A DNA stretch of 64,000 nucleotides from Thermohalobaculum sp039822785 (GTDB lineage: Bacteria > Pseudomonadota > Alphaproteobacteria > Rhodobacterales > Rhodobacteraceae). A program made the position numbers and the translations under genes. Every line of letters starts with the position of its first letter. Within the stretch, counting starts at the first letter, position 1. Below are positions 26,919 through 35,538 of this stretch, piece by piece. The stretch is taken from positions 372,001 to 436,000 of the forward strand of contig JBCBMO010000002.1 of assembly GCA_039822785.1 (NCBI GenBank), given 5' to 3'. Below the pieces are notes generated by a model. The model was not told where the DNA came from, did no database searches, and was given only the letters and a program-made list of their open reading frames with translations.

Positions 26919-27941
26919 ATGCGCGTTTACTACGACCGCGATTGCGACATCAACCTGATCAAGGACCGCAAGGTCGCCATCGTGGGCTACGGCAGCCAGG
27001 GGCATGCCCATGCGCTCAACCTCAAGGACAGCGGCCTCGCGAACCTTGCCGTGGCGCTGCGCCATGGCTCCGCGAGCGCGGCCAAGGCGGAGGGCGCGGG
27101 CCTTGCGGTCATGCCCATCGACGAGGCCGCGGCCTGGGCCGATCTCATCATGATGTGCATGCCCGACGAGCTGCAGGCCGAGACGTATTATGCCCATATT
27201 CACAACAACTTGCGCGACGGGGCGGCGATCGCCTTCGCGCATGGGCTGAACGTCCATTTCAAGCTGATCGAGCCCAAGGCGGGCGTCGATGTGCTGATGA
27301 TGGCGCCCAAGGGTCCCGGCCACACCGTGCGCGGCGAGTTCACCAAGGGCGGCGGCGTGCCCTGCCTGGTGGCGGTCGACAACGACGCCTCGGGCAAGGC
27401 GCTGGAGATCGGGCTCTCCTACTGCTCGGCCATCGGCGGGGGCCGCTCGGGCATCATCGAGACGACCTTCCAGGAGGAGTGCGAGACCGATCTCTTCGGC
27501 GAGCAGGCAGTCCTCTGCGGCGGTCTGGTAGAACTCATCCGCTGCGGCTTTGAAACGCTGGTCGAGGCAGGCTATGCGCCCGAGATGGCCTATTTCGAGT
27601 GCCTGCACGAGGTGAAGTTGATCGTCGACCTCATCTACGAGGGCGGGATCGCCAACATGAACTATTCGATCTCCAACACCGCGGAGTTCGGCGAATACGT
27701 CTCCGGCCCCCGGGTTCTTCCCTACGAGGAAACCAAGGCCCGGATGAAGGCGATCCTGGAGGACATCCAATACGGCCGTTTCGTCCGCGACTGGATGACC
27801 GAGTGCAAGGCGGGCCAGCCGAGCTTCAAGGCCACCCGCCGCCGCAACGACGCCCACCAGATCGAGGACGTCGGCACCAAACTCCGCGCCATGATGCCCT
27901 GGATCGAAGCCGGAAAAATGGTCGACAAGTCGAAGAACTGA
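26919..27941 (+). CDS. ilvC: Ketol-acid reductoisomerase (NADP+)
   Basis: IlvC isomerises and reduces acetolactate to dihydroxyisovalerate, the second step of Val/Leu/Ile synthesis. The 340-residue class I enzyme begins MRVYYDRDCDINLIKDRK, then the Rossmann loop VAIVGYGSQGHAHALNLKDSG, MMAPKGPGHTVRGEF, and the metal-binding DLFGEQAVLCGG and E-rich C-terminal knot domain. An AGGACC-type site precedes the ATG. A hairpin follows the stop. Confidence 0.97.
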   Translation: MRVYYDRDCDINLIKDRKVAIVGYGSQGHAHALNLKDSGLANLAVALRHGSASAAKAEGAGLAVMPIDEAAAWADLIMMCMPDELQAETYYAHIHNNLRDGAAIAFAHGLNVHFKLIEPKAGVDVLMMAPKGPGHTVRGEFTKGGGVPCLVAVDNDASGKALEIGLSYCSAIGGGRSGIIETTFQEECETDLFGEQAVLCGGLVELIRCGFETLVEAGYAPEMAYFECLHEVKLIVDLIYEGGIANMNYSISNTAEFGEYVSGPRVLPYEETKARMKAILEDIQYGRFVRDWMTECKAGQPSFKATRRRNDAHQIEDVGTKLRAMMPWIEAGKMVDKSKN

Positions 27942-27948
27942 TGTGTGC

Positions 27949-27972
27949 TGCGGCCCCTCTTTGGGGGCCGCA
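27949..27972. terminator. Hairpin terminator after ilvC
   Basis: TGCGGCCCC and GGGGCCGCA form a perfect 9-base stem with a 6-base loop, starting eight bases after the ilvC stop. No long T-run follows, so termination efficiency is uncertain. It lies between convergent genes and could act in both directions. Confidence 0.6.
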
Positions 27973-27982
27973 ACTGCTTAAA

Positions 27983-28339
27983 TCAGTGCACGTCTTCAAC
28001 AGGAACAGTAGCTATCGGCTGCCCATCACAAAGAATTTGGGCCTCATTGTAACCCCGCAAGATCTTCTTCTCAAAGCGAACGGCTTTCCACACGAAGACT
28101 TGAGGCCAGATTCCAGGTCGCTGACAAAGGTAGAGATCTAGGAGGAGTATTCTCGGATTGATGCCTTGAGGCTCCGCTGGAGCGAGAAGCGGATCGACGC
28201 CTGGGTTTGCCACGTACACCTCCCCAGTCACGTAGAAGAAATTGGGTCGTGGCGGCATAAGATCGTTCCATGCATACCAATCCCGTGTCTGAGTATTTTG
28301 GCACGGTAAACATCTTCCCCCTATCGATTCTTCGGTCAT
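27983..28339 (-). CDS. Conserved hypothetical protein of lower GC content
   Basis: The 118-residue protein is rich in aromatic residues and prolines (RDWYAWNDLMPPRPNFFYV, PGVDPLLAPAEPQGINPRI, CQRPGIWPQVFVWKAVRFE). I have a faint memory of similar short bacterial proteins of unknown function but cannot name a family. A clear AAGGAG lies seven bases before the ATG. Base composition is visibly lower in GC than all neighbours, with many codons ending in A or T, which suggests recent transfer. It is convergent with ilvC. Confidence 0.75.
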   Translation of the reverse strand: MTEESIGGRCLPCQNTQTRDWYAWNDLMPPRPNFFYVTGEVYVANPGVDPLLAPAEPQGINPRILLLDLYLCQRPGIWPQVFVWKAVRFEKKILRGYNEAQILCDGQPIATVPVEDVH

Positions 28340-28465
28340 TGTAAAACTCCTTTCAATTATGGTGACTGAATACTACTCGAAGGGAGGCCAAAACAAAAGG
28401 ATGAGGCTCAGGGTGGGGCGCTCCCTGGGCTCACTCCCGTGACGCAAGGGGCCGGGGGATACCGG

Positions 28466-28873
28466 ATGGCGTGGAAGTGGGTGGCAACGATCGTAGGGCT
28501 CTACGTGCTCTACCTGCTCGTGGACGGGGTGAGCTCGGCCTATACGCTGAGTGATTATGTCAAGCGGCCGGTCACGGCGCTCGAGCGCGAGGGCCGGCGG
28601 GTCGCGGTGATGGCGCCACCGGGCTTGCCCGACGAGGCGCCGCGGGAGAACCCGCCCGGACAGCAGGACCGCATGGCGCGGGCGGTCGGCGGGGTGGGCG
28701 TGCCGCTTGGCTATACCCATGACTTCGTGATGCCGCACGGCGGGCATGTCCGCTGTACACATATACTCAACTGGATGTGGTGTGCCGAAGGTTGGCGGCC
28801 GATCCGTGGCGCGCCGCGGTCACCCGACAACGGTGGAGAGGCGGGCGGAGACGTCACGCGCCATGTGGAGTGA
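28466..28873 (+). CDS. Small single-pass membrane protein, unknown
   Basis: The 135-residue product has one N-terminal membrane helix (about residues 4-24, VATIVGLYVLYLLVDGVSSA). The rest is hydrophilic, with a Cys pair near HVRCTHILNWMWCAEGW and a Gly/Pro-rich middle. No family recognised. The ATG at 28466 has GGGGGA upstream. It stands alone between the low-GC gene and a palindromic repeat. Confidence 0.55.
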   Translation: MAWKWVATIVGLYVLYLLVDGVSSAYTLSDYVKRPVTALEREGRRVAVMAPPGLPDEAPRENPPGQQDRMARAVGGVGVPLGYTHDFVMPHGGHVRCTHILNWMWCAEGWRPIRGAPRSPDNGGEAGGDVTRHVE

Positions 28874-28980
28874 CGCCAAGCCCCTGACCCCGCCTCGTTT
28901 TTCGGCGGCGCAGAACAGTTTCGACGGGCAACTCGGGTTGTTTTGCGTGGCTTTTGCAAAAGTGGCAGGCAGACGCGGGC

Positions 28981-29006
28981 GGTGCGTGCGGCGCACGCAC
29001 CCTACG
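28981..29006. repeat. REP-like palindrome, copy 1
   Basis: GGTGCGTGC-N2-GCGCACGCACC-type palindrome followed by CTACG, in the gap between two genes. It matches three copies at 38445-38586. Confidence 0.75.
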
Positions 29007-29052
29007 TTGGCCAGGCGTGACAGAGACGACGGGGATGTGATCGAAGCGGGGG

Positions 29053-30177
29053 ATGGATGCGCCCTCCCTCTTTCTCGTCTGCCCGCCCGGGCTCGAAGCG
29101 GTCCTCGCCGAGGAGGCGGCGGCCCTCGGCCTCGCCGATCCGCGCCCCCTGCCCGGCGGCGTCGCCGTCTCGGGCGGGCTCGCGGCAGCGCGGCGGGCGA
29201 ACCTTGGCCTGCGCACCGCCACCCGAGTGCTGCTGCGCGTCGCTGCGTTTCGGGCGCTGCACCTCGCCCAGCTCGACAAACGGGCGCGAAGGGTGGATTG
29301 GGCGGCCCTCCTGCGCGCAGACTACCCCTTCTCGGTCGAGGCGAGCTGCAAGGCCTCCCGCATCTATCACCAGGGCGCGGCATCGCAGCGGGTGGCCCGC
29401 GCCATCGCCGAGGCGACCGGGGCGACGGAAGCCCGGGGGGCGGGGCCCGAGGCGGCGCTCAAGGTCACGGTACGGATCGAGGATGATCTCGCGACCCTCT
29501 CGCTCGACACCAGCGGCGCGCCCCTGCACCGGCGGGGCTACAAACAGGCCATCGGGCCTGCGCCCCTGCGCGAGACGCTGGCGGCGGCGTGCCTGCGCCT
29601 GGCGGCCTATGACGGGCGGGAGGCGGTGGTTGACCCGATGTGCGGCTCGGGGACCTTCGTGATCGAGGCGGCGGAGATCGCCGCAGGGCTCGCACCCGGC
29701 CGCGCGCGCCCCTTCGCCTTCGAGAACCTCGCGGCACAGGACCCTGCTGGCTGGACAGCGGAGCGCGCCGGCCCGGCCCCCAGTGTCCCCGAGGTCCCGG
29801 GCTTCTTCGGCGCCGACCGCGATGCGGGGGCGGTGGCCATGAGCCGCGAGAACGCCGCCCGATCCGGGGTCGCCGCCACGACCCGCTTCGCCTGCCACGC
29901 GATCAGCGATCTCACCCCGCCGGACACCGCCCCGGGCCTGGTCATCGTGAACCCGCCCTACGGCGCAAGGATCGGGGAGCGTCAGGCCCTGGGCCCGCTC
30001 TATGCCGCACTCGGCCGGGTGCTGACCGAGCGCTTCGGCGGCTGGCGCGTGGCGCTGGTGACCAGCGAGGCAGGGCTTGCCAGGGCAACCGCCCTACCCT
30101 TCGCCGCCCCCTCACCGCCGATCTCCCACGGCGGCCTCAAGGTCAGGCTGTGGCAGACCGCCCCCCTCAAGGCCTGA
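29053..30177 (+). CDS. THUMP-domain class I rRNA methyltransferase (RlmL N-terminal type)
   Basis: The 374-residue product matches the YcbY/RlmL N-terminal module that makes m2G in 23S rRNA. There is an N-terminal THUMP-like region (to about residue 155) and a Rossmann methyltransferase domain. The SAM-binding motif DPMCGSGTF is at 194-202 and the catalytic NPPYG at 300-304, as in N2-guanine and N6-adenine methylases. The C-terminal RlmK half of enterobacterial RlmL is absent, as in many bacteria. It is likely an rRNA or tRNA guanine-N2 methyltransferase. Confidence 0.9.
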   Translation: MDAPSLFLVCPPGLEAVLAEEAAALGLADPRPLPGGVAVSGGLAAARRANLGLRTATRVLLRVAAFRALHLAQLDKRARRVDWAALLRADYPFSVEASCKASRIYHQGAASQRVARAIAEATGATEARGAGPEAALKVTVRIEDDLATLSLDTSGAPLHRRGYKQAIGPAPLRETLAAACLRLAAYDGREAVVDPMCGSGTFVIEAAEIAAGLAPGRARPFAFENLAAQDPAGWTAERAGPAPSVPEVPGFFGADRDAGAVAMSRENAARSGVAATTRFACHAISDLTPPDTAPGLVIVNPPYGARIGERQALGPLYAALGRVLTERFGGWRVALVTSEAGLARATALPFAAPSPPISHGGLKVRLWQTAPLKA

Positions 30178-30423
30178 GCAGCGCCAACCCGGCAGATCGG
30201 CGGGGCGGGCCGGGTCAAGGCTCGCGGCACGCGACCGGTGCAGCCGGCTTGGCCTTGACGCGGCTCGACCTGCCTTCACGCTCGATCAGAAGCCCCCCCG
30301 GGGCTTCTCCCCAGCCCCAAAACCAATGGCCGGCCAGGCGCCCGAAAACCGGCAACCCCGGAAGCGCGGCACATCCAACAGCGCTCCCGAGCCACCCATC
30401 GCGGCGACCAGCCGCGATTCCGC

Positions 30424-31302
30424 TTAATCGACCACCAACCGGCGATAGAGGTGCCAGCTCGCATGGCCGAGCAAGGGCAACACCAGGGGCAGGCCGAGGA
30501 AGAACGGCAGGCAGGCCGCCGCCAGGGCAACACCGATAAAGAGCCCCCAGGACAGCATCACATGGGGCGAGGCGAGCACCGACTGGAAGCTCAGCACCAT
30601 GGCGGTGATGAAGTCGCTGTCGCGGTCGAGCAGGAAGGGGAAGGCCAGCACCGAGAGGCAGAAGGCGACCCCGGCGAAGAAGGCGCCGAACAGGTGCCCC
30701 ACCAGCAGGAAGTTCAGCCCATGCGCGGTGGTCAGCATGGTGCCTGCGAGCTCCCAGAAACGGTCGGTGGAGGCGTGAAAGAAGATCGCAAAGAGCATCA
30801 CGCCCACCCGGCTCCAGACCCCCAGCCAGAACATCAGGATGAACCCGTGGTAGAGGATCTGCTTGCGGGCGGTGCGGGCGACCATGGCGGGGATATCGGC
30901 AAAGCCGAAGCCCTGCCCCAGCTCCCGCCGACGGCTGATCTCGTAGAGGATCACGGCTACGAAGGGGCCGATCAGGGCGAAGCCTGCGACGACGGGAAAG
31001 GAGAGGCCGCGCACCTCGCGCAGCTCCAGCACCCAGAGCAGGAGCCAGCCGCCCAGCATGTAGAGCCCGCCCACGGTGAGGCCCAGAAGCGGGGCGGCCT
31101 TGAAGTCGGCCCAGCCGGCGGCGAGGGCGGCGGTCAGATCCTCGAACCGGGCCGGACGCACGGGCGGAACCCCCTCGGCCGCCCGCCAGGGGCCCTGATC
31201 GCCGCCCGACGGGTTGCTCGTGGGCGCTCCAGAGGGAGTGCCTGAGGGGGTGCCCGAGGGGGTGCTCTGTGCCTTCACCGCTTTGCTGCCCTCGCCCGCC
31301 AT
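30424..31302 (-). CDS. DUF2189-family membrane protein
   Basis: The 292-residue protein has about six membrane helices. Between them are the features I associate with DUF2189: AALAAGWADFKAAPLLGL, VAVILYEISRRRELG, FGFADIPAM and a C-terminal GHASWHLYRRLV. Function is unknown; the family was once mislabelled as cytochrome c oxidase-like. The cytoplasmic N-terminus has a Ser/Thr/Pro/Gly-rich run with a repeated TPSG unit (about residues 14-30), probably disordered. The ATG at 31302 has GGGAGG upstream. Confidence 0.82.
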   Translation of the reverse strand: MAGEGSKAVKAQSTPSGTPSGTPSGAPTSNPSGGDQGPWRAAEGVPPVRPARFEDLTAALAAGWADFKAAPLLGLTVGGLYMLGGWLLLWVLELREVRGLSFPVVAGFALIGPFVAVILYEISRRRELGQGFGFADIPAMVARTARKQILYHGFILMFWLGVWSRVGVMLFAIFFHASTDRFWELAGTMLTTAHGLNFLLVGHLFGAFFAGVAFCLSVLAFPFLLDRDSDFITAMVLSFQSVLASPHVMLSWGLFIGVALAAACLPFFLGLPLVLPLLGHASWHLYRRLVVD

Positions 31303-31703
31303 TCGGTCCTCCCTGGCAGTGATCGCTTGCACTTGGTGGTACACTTTTCCGAGACTTTATTCCACGCGCCGGAAGAAGGACAGCGCCGGGCAGAATCATC
31401 GGCATCTTCCGATGCCCCTACGGCAGGTCAGAGGCCGCCGCAGGGCCTGATCGGTCAGCTCAACGTTGCGCGTCATCCTACGGCAATTGCAGATCGAGCC
31501 CGAGAAATCTCGCGCAATTTATTGTTCTTCAACCATAAAACACCCTGGCACTGCCCCTTCACGAAAGAGGGAAACGCGAAGGAAATGTGTGGAAAGTCGC
31601 CTTATGCGGGAATTTTTTCGGGTAAACTCGCCTACAGTAGTGCTAGCAGTCGCGTAAGGCCCCAAGTGGGGCGCGCAGGTGCGTGTAGGTGGGGAGGGAT
31701 GCA
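31303..31703. other. 401-base intergenic region
   Basis: The gap lies between the divergent DUF2189 and GNAT genes. The half nearest the GNAT gene is AT-richer than its surroundings (about 31500-31640) and contains GGGTAAACTC, a possible -10 region, around 31619-31628. GCCCCA-AG-TGGGGC (31659-31672) is a perfect short palindrome about 32 bases before the GNAT start. I see no RNA gene or convincing small ORF. Confidence 0.5.
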
Positions 31704-32267
31704 ATGAGCTTTCTGTTTGGCTGTCCCGGGGACGTTCGGCTTCTGCATGCGCAGGAGTGGCCGAAGCTGCTCGGCCATGTGCGCCGGCTGTCGGCGGAAG
31801 CGATCTACGATCGGTTCCATGACGACATGAGCGACGACGACCTGGTGCAATGGGCACGCTCCACCATCTACAATGACGTCTTCGGCCTGTTCGTCGAGGG
31901 CGAACTGCGCGCCACCATCGAGGTGGGCTATCGCGGCGACCGCGCGGAGTGCGCGCTGACCGCAGAGGATGGCATGCGCCGTTACGGTGCCGGCCGGCGG
32001 CTGTTCGGCGAGGCCTGCGCCCATGCGCGCGATCAGGGCGCGCGCACCATGGCGATGCTGACCGTCAGCCGCTCGAACCGCGACATGCGGCTGATGGCGG
32101 CCCGCAAGGGCTGGACGGTGAGCCGGTCCTATGCGCGGTCGATCATCCTGCCCCATGCCGAACCGCAAAACCCGCTGTGGCTGTTGCGCGACCTTCGCTG
32201 GCGGACGGGCCCCTTCGCGATACTGGGCAGGCTCTTCGCCGGACGCCCCGCCGCCGAGCAGGACTGA
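31704..32267 (+). CDS. GNAT-family N-acetyltransferase
   Basis: The 187-residue protein has the layout of a GNAT enzyme. An N-terminal alpha/beta part leads to an acceptor strand (LFVEGELRATIEVGYRG), then motif A with the acetyl-CoA pyrophosphate loop RRYGAGRRLFGEACAHA (about residues 92-108) and motif B with MRLMAARKGWTVSRSY. Substrate unknown. The ATG at 31704 has GGGGAGGGAT six bases upstream. It is monocistronic by appearance. Confidence 0.8.
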   Translation: MSFLFGCPGDVRLLHAQEWPKLLGHVRRLSAEAIYDRFHDDMSDDDLVQWARSTIYNDVFGLFVEGELRATIEVGYRGDRAECALTAEDGMRRYGAGRRLFGEACAHARDQGARTMAMLTVSRSNRDMRLMAARKGWTVSRSYARSIILPHAEPQNPLWLLRDLRWRTGPFAILGRLFAGRPAAEQD

Positions 32268-32354
32268 GCGCGCCCTTAGCGGACGATGCAACTTGAGGTG
32301 GCGCGACGCCGGACCCTTTGACAAGGGCACGGCGGGCCGCCATGGGTCGCGCCC

Positions 32355-33197
32355 ATGACGACGACCACGAACGACACTCCGCCGACCACCTCCGCTATCC
32401 AAGCGGTCGCCCCGAGTGGCGGCTACGCCCCGCGACCCCTGACGCAACAGGCGGTGCTGGTCGTGGGCGGCACCTCGGGCATCGGCCTGGCCATCGCGGA
32501 GGGTTTTGCCGCCGCAGGCGCCCGCGTCGCCATCGCCGGGCGGGACCGGGAGCGGGGGGCGGCGGCTCTCGCCAGGCTCGACCAAGCGCATTTTCTGCAA
32601 GCGGACACCGCCGATCCGGATCAGACGGCCGCTTTGTTCGAGGCGGCGGAGGCGCGGCTTGGCGGGATCGACACCGTCGTGCTGTCGACCGGGGGCAACC
32701 GGCTGCCGATGCTCCTGAAGGACCAGTCCCTGGCGGAGGTGCAGGCAGGGCTGACAGAGGATCTGGCGCCCTTCCTGTTGGCCGGTCGGGCGGCGCTGCC
32801 GCCGCTGGTGCGCACGGGCCAGCGCGGTGGCAGCGGGGCGGTGATCGCCATCGCCTCGGACGCGGGCAAGGTCGCGACCCCGGGCGAGGCGGTGATCGGC
32901 GCCGGCATGGCGGCCATCATCCAGTTCATGCGCGGCCTGGCGATCGAGGGCAAACGCGATGGCATCCGCGCCAATACCATCACCCCCTCGCTGGTCGAGG
33001 GGACGCCGCTGACCGAGCGTCTGATGGCCCCCGGTACCTTTAGCGCGAAGCTCTTCGCCAAGGCGCGGCCGCTTGCCCACCTGGGCCCGACCGAGGCGGC
33101 GGATCTGGCGGCGCTGGCGGTCTTTCTGGCCTCGCCCGCCGCGCGGCGCATCACCGGCCAGGCGATCAGCGTGAACGGCGGGATCAGCGCGGCCTGA
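32355..33197 (+). CDS. SDR-fold protein lacking the catalytic Tyr and Lys
   Basis: The 280-residue protein keeps the SDR Rossmann loop VGGTSGIG (residues 37-44) and the C-terminal ITGQAISVNGG typical of FabG-like proteins. The NNAG motif is replaced (LSTGGN). The catalytic Ser is kept (Ser168), but the expected YxxxK reads IGAGM (181-185): Tyr to Ile and Lys to Met. The usual active-site Asn region is also changed (LTEDLAP). It may bind a nucleotide without normal dehydrogenase chemistry. No strong ribosome binding site is seen at the ATG, so the start is less sure. Confidence 0.82.
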   Translation: MTTTTNDTPPTTSAIQAVAPSGGYAPRPLTQQAVLVVGGTSGIGLAIAEGFAAAGARVAIAGRDRERGAAALARLDQAHFLQADTADPDQTAALFEAAEARLGGIDTVVLSTGGNRLPMLLKDQSLAEVQAGLTEDLAPFLLAGRAALPPLVRTGQRGGSGAVIAIASDAGKVATPGEAVIGAGMAAIIQFMRGLAIEGKRDGIRANTITPSLVEGTPLTERLMAPGTFSAKLFAKARPLAHLGPTEAADLAALAVFLASPAARRITGQAISVNGGISAA

Positions 33198-33342
33198 GCT
33201 CGTCGCGGTCACCCCGGGATCGCCATCATCCGGCGACGGGCCCCCCGGCCCGTTGCGGGCGGGCGACCCGCGCCCCATTTCCATTCGACACGCGCGGGCG
33301 GCGGCGCTAGACAGCGCCCGCAGCCAGGCCCCCGGAGAAAGC

Positions 33343-33735
33343 ATGGAAAGCGTCGTCCTCATCATTCACCTGATCATCGCGCTCGCGCTGATCGCGGTCG
33401 TCCTGCTCCAGCGCTCGGAGGGCGGTGCCCTCGGCATCGGCGGGGGCGGCGGCGGGATGGTGTCGCAGCGGGGCGCGGGCTCGGCGCTCAGCCGGGTGAC
33501 CTGGGTCCTGGCGACGGCCTTTATCGTCACCTCGATCACGCTGACGATCCTGTCGGGCGGGGGCTCGCGCACCAACACGGTGGTGGACGATTTCACCAAT
33601 GTGCCGGCCGACGAGGTCCAGATCCCGCTGCCCGGCTTCGCCGATCCAGTCGGCGAACAGGGTGGCGAGGCGCCGGCACCGGGCGACAGCCTGCTGCAGG
33701 GCGGCTCTCTGGTACCGCCGCCGGCAGCCGAATAA
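33343..33735 (+). CDS. secG: Preprotein translocase subunit SecG
   Basis: SecG is a small subunit of the SecYEG channel. The 130-residue product starts MESVVLIIHLIIALALIAVVLLQRSEGG and has the family glycine-rich loop GGGGMVSQRG, then a second membrane helix. A long acidic, proline-rich tail to the end is common in alphaproteobacteria. The ATG at 33343 has GGAGAAA upstream. In many relatives secG is followed by pyrG; here about 7.6 kb intervene. Confidence 0.93.
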   Translation: MESVVLIIHLIIALALIAVVLLQRSEGGALGIGGGGGGMVSQRGAGSALSRVTWVLATAFIVTSITLTILSGGGSRTNTVVDDFTNVPADEVQIPLPGFADPVGEQGGEAPAPGDSLLQGGSLVPPPAAE

Positions 33736-33742
33736 TCCAGCG

Positions 33743-35458
33743 ATGCTGGCCGCCCTCGACGCCTGGGCCGGCGGTCTGGCCGGGCGCCTCGCGCATGGGC
33801 TGGACCGGCTGTTGGATTGGGCGGCGGGTGCTCGCTGGCGCGGGGTGGCACTGGCGGCGCTGGTTGCGGCGATCATGGTGCTGCCCGGGCTGACCGCCAT
33901 GCCCGTCACGGACCGCGACGAGGCGCGCTTTGCGCAGGCCACCAAGCAGATGATGGAGACCGGCGACTACGTCGACATCCGGTTCCAGGATCAGCCGCGC
34001 TGGAAGAAGCCCGCGGGAATCTATTGGCTGCAGGCAGGCGCCGCCCTGCCGCTGGGCGGGCCGGAGGCACCGATTGCCGCCTATCGCCTGCCCTCCGCCC
34101 TGGCGGCGATCCTGGCGGCCATGGCGCTGGTCTGGGCTGCGCGGGCGGTGCTGGCGCCGCGGGCAGCGGTGCTGGCGGGGTTGATGCTGAGCACCACGAT
34201 CCTGGCGGCGGCGGAGGCGACGATCGCCAAGACCGATGCCACGCTGATGCTGACCGCGGTGGTCGCGCTCGGCGCGCTCTTGCGGGTGCTGACCGATCAG
34301 GCGGGGCGCTTCACCTGGGTGGTGTTCTGGCTCGCCATCGCGGCGGCGATCCTGATCAAGGGGCCCATCGTGCCGGTGATCGCGCTGCTTGCCATCGCCG
34401 GCGTCGCGGTCGCGCGCCAGTCGCTGCCGCGCCTCGGTGCCCTGCGGCCCCTGCCCGGCGCGGTGCTGGCGGCGGCGCTGGTGGCGCCCTGGCTGCTGGC
34501 GATCTGGCAGATCTCGGGCGGGGGGTTCTTCGAGGAGGCCGTCGGCCGCGATCTCTTGGGCAAGGTCGCCGAGGGACAGGAAAAGCACTGGGGCCCGCCA
34601 GGGCTCTATTCGCTGCTGGTCTGGGCGACCTTCTGGCCTGCGGCGGCGCTGCTGCCGGGCGCGCTGGCCGCTGCTTGGGCGGAACGGCGCGAGACCCTGA
34701 TCGTGCTGATCGCCGCCTGGGTGCTGCCCTTTTGGATCGTGCTCGAGGTCGTGCCGACCAAGCTGCCGCATTATGTGCTGCCGCTCTATCCCGCGCTCGC
34801 GATGCTGACCGCCTGGTATGCCGAGCGCGGGGTGGCGCCGGACAAGCGCTGGCTGTTGCGCCTCAGCGCCGTGATCGCGGCCCTGCCGGGCATTGGCCTG
34901 GGCATCGCGGCCTTCACCCTGCCGCTGGCTTTGGAGTGGGCGCTGGTGCCCGGGGCGCTGATCGCGGGGCTGGTGGCGGCGGCGCTGTCGCTGGTGGCGG
35001 CGCGCGCGGCCCTGCTTGGGCAGTTGAGGGCGCAGGCGGCGGCGGGGGGCCTTGCCTCGATGGCGCTGGTGACGGCGGTGCTGCAGTTCGGCTTGCCGTC
35101 GCTTGACACGGCATTCCCCAGCCCGCGCCTGGCGGCCATGGCGGCGCCGCTGGTCGAGTGTCGCGGCGGCCCGGTTGTCTCCCTCGGCTATCGCGAACCT
35201 TCGCTGGTCTTCCACCTTGGCACCGACACGCGGCTTGCGACGATCCCGGACGCGGCGGCGCTGCTGGGCGAGGACCCCGCCACCGTGCTGCTGCTGGAGG
35301 ATCGGCTGCGCCCCCTGCTGGATGACGCCCTGGCCGATCAGGGCGTCACGGTCGATCTCGTCAGCCACGCCACGGCATCGTACTTCAACTACAACCGCGG
35401 CGACTTCGAGACCTGGCAGCTCTGGAGCGTGGGCGGGCCTGGCGACGGCTGTTCCTGA
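33743..35458 (+). CDS. ArnT/PMT-like membrane glycosyltransferase (GT83/GT39 type)
   Basis: The 571-residue protein has about twelve membrane helices and the family's first periplasmic loop with acidic catalytic residues, MPVTDRDEARFAQATKQM. The conserved RFQDQPRWKKPAGIYWLQ block follows. Enzymes of this kind move a sugar from undecaprenyl or dolichyl phosphate to lipid A or proteins on the periplasmic face. The gene starts seven bases after secG. It is followed by a GT2 that could make the lipid-linked donor and a LAB_N protein, so lipid A or glycolipid decoration is the likely role. Confidence 0.88.
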   Translation: MLAALDAWAGGLAGRLAHGLDRLLDWAAGARWRGVALAALVAAIMVLPGLTAMPVTDRDEARFAQATKQMMETGDYVDIRFQDQPRWKKPAGIYWLQAGAALPLGGPEAPIAAYRLPSALAAILAAMALVWAARAVLAPRAAVLAGLMLSTTILAAAEATIAKTDATLMLTAVVALGALLRVLTDQAGRFTWVVFWLAIAAAILIKGPIVPVIALLAIAGVAVARQSLPRLGALRPLPGAVLAAALVAPWLLAIWQISGGGFFEEAVGRDLLGKVAEGQEKHWGPPGLYSLLVWATFWPAAALLPGALAAAWAERRETLIVLIAAWVLPFWIVLEVVPTKLPHYVLPLYPALAMLTAWYAERGVAPDKRWLLRLSAVIAALPGIGLGIAAFTLPLALEWALVPGALIAGLVAAALSLVAARAALLGQLRAQAAAGGLASMALVTAVLQFGLPSLDTAFPSPRLAAMAAPLVECRGGPVVSLGYREPSLVFHLGTDTRLATIPDAAALLGEDPATVLLLEDRLRPLLDDALADQGVTVDLVSHATASYFNYNRGDFETWQLWSVGGPGDGCS

Positions 35459-35538
35459 AGGCGCGCCGGGGCACCGCATCGGCGGGCTGGCCAGCGCGGC
35501 GTGCGGCGCCTATACCGCGCGCCAAAGAGGATCGAGCC

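Noticed and set aside
28981..29006. Intrinsic terminator for the gene at 28466
   Set aside because: The palindrome has no T-run and repeats elsewhere in the window, so it fits a repeat element better than a dedicated terminator.
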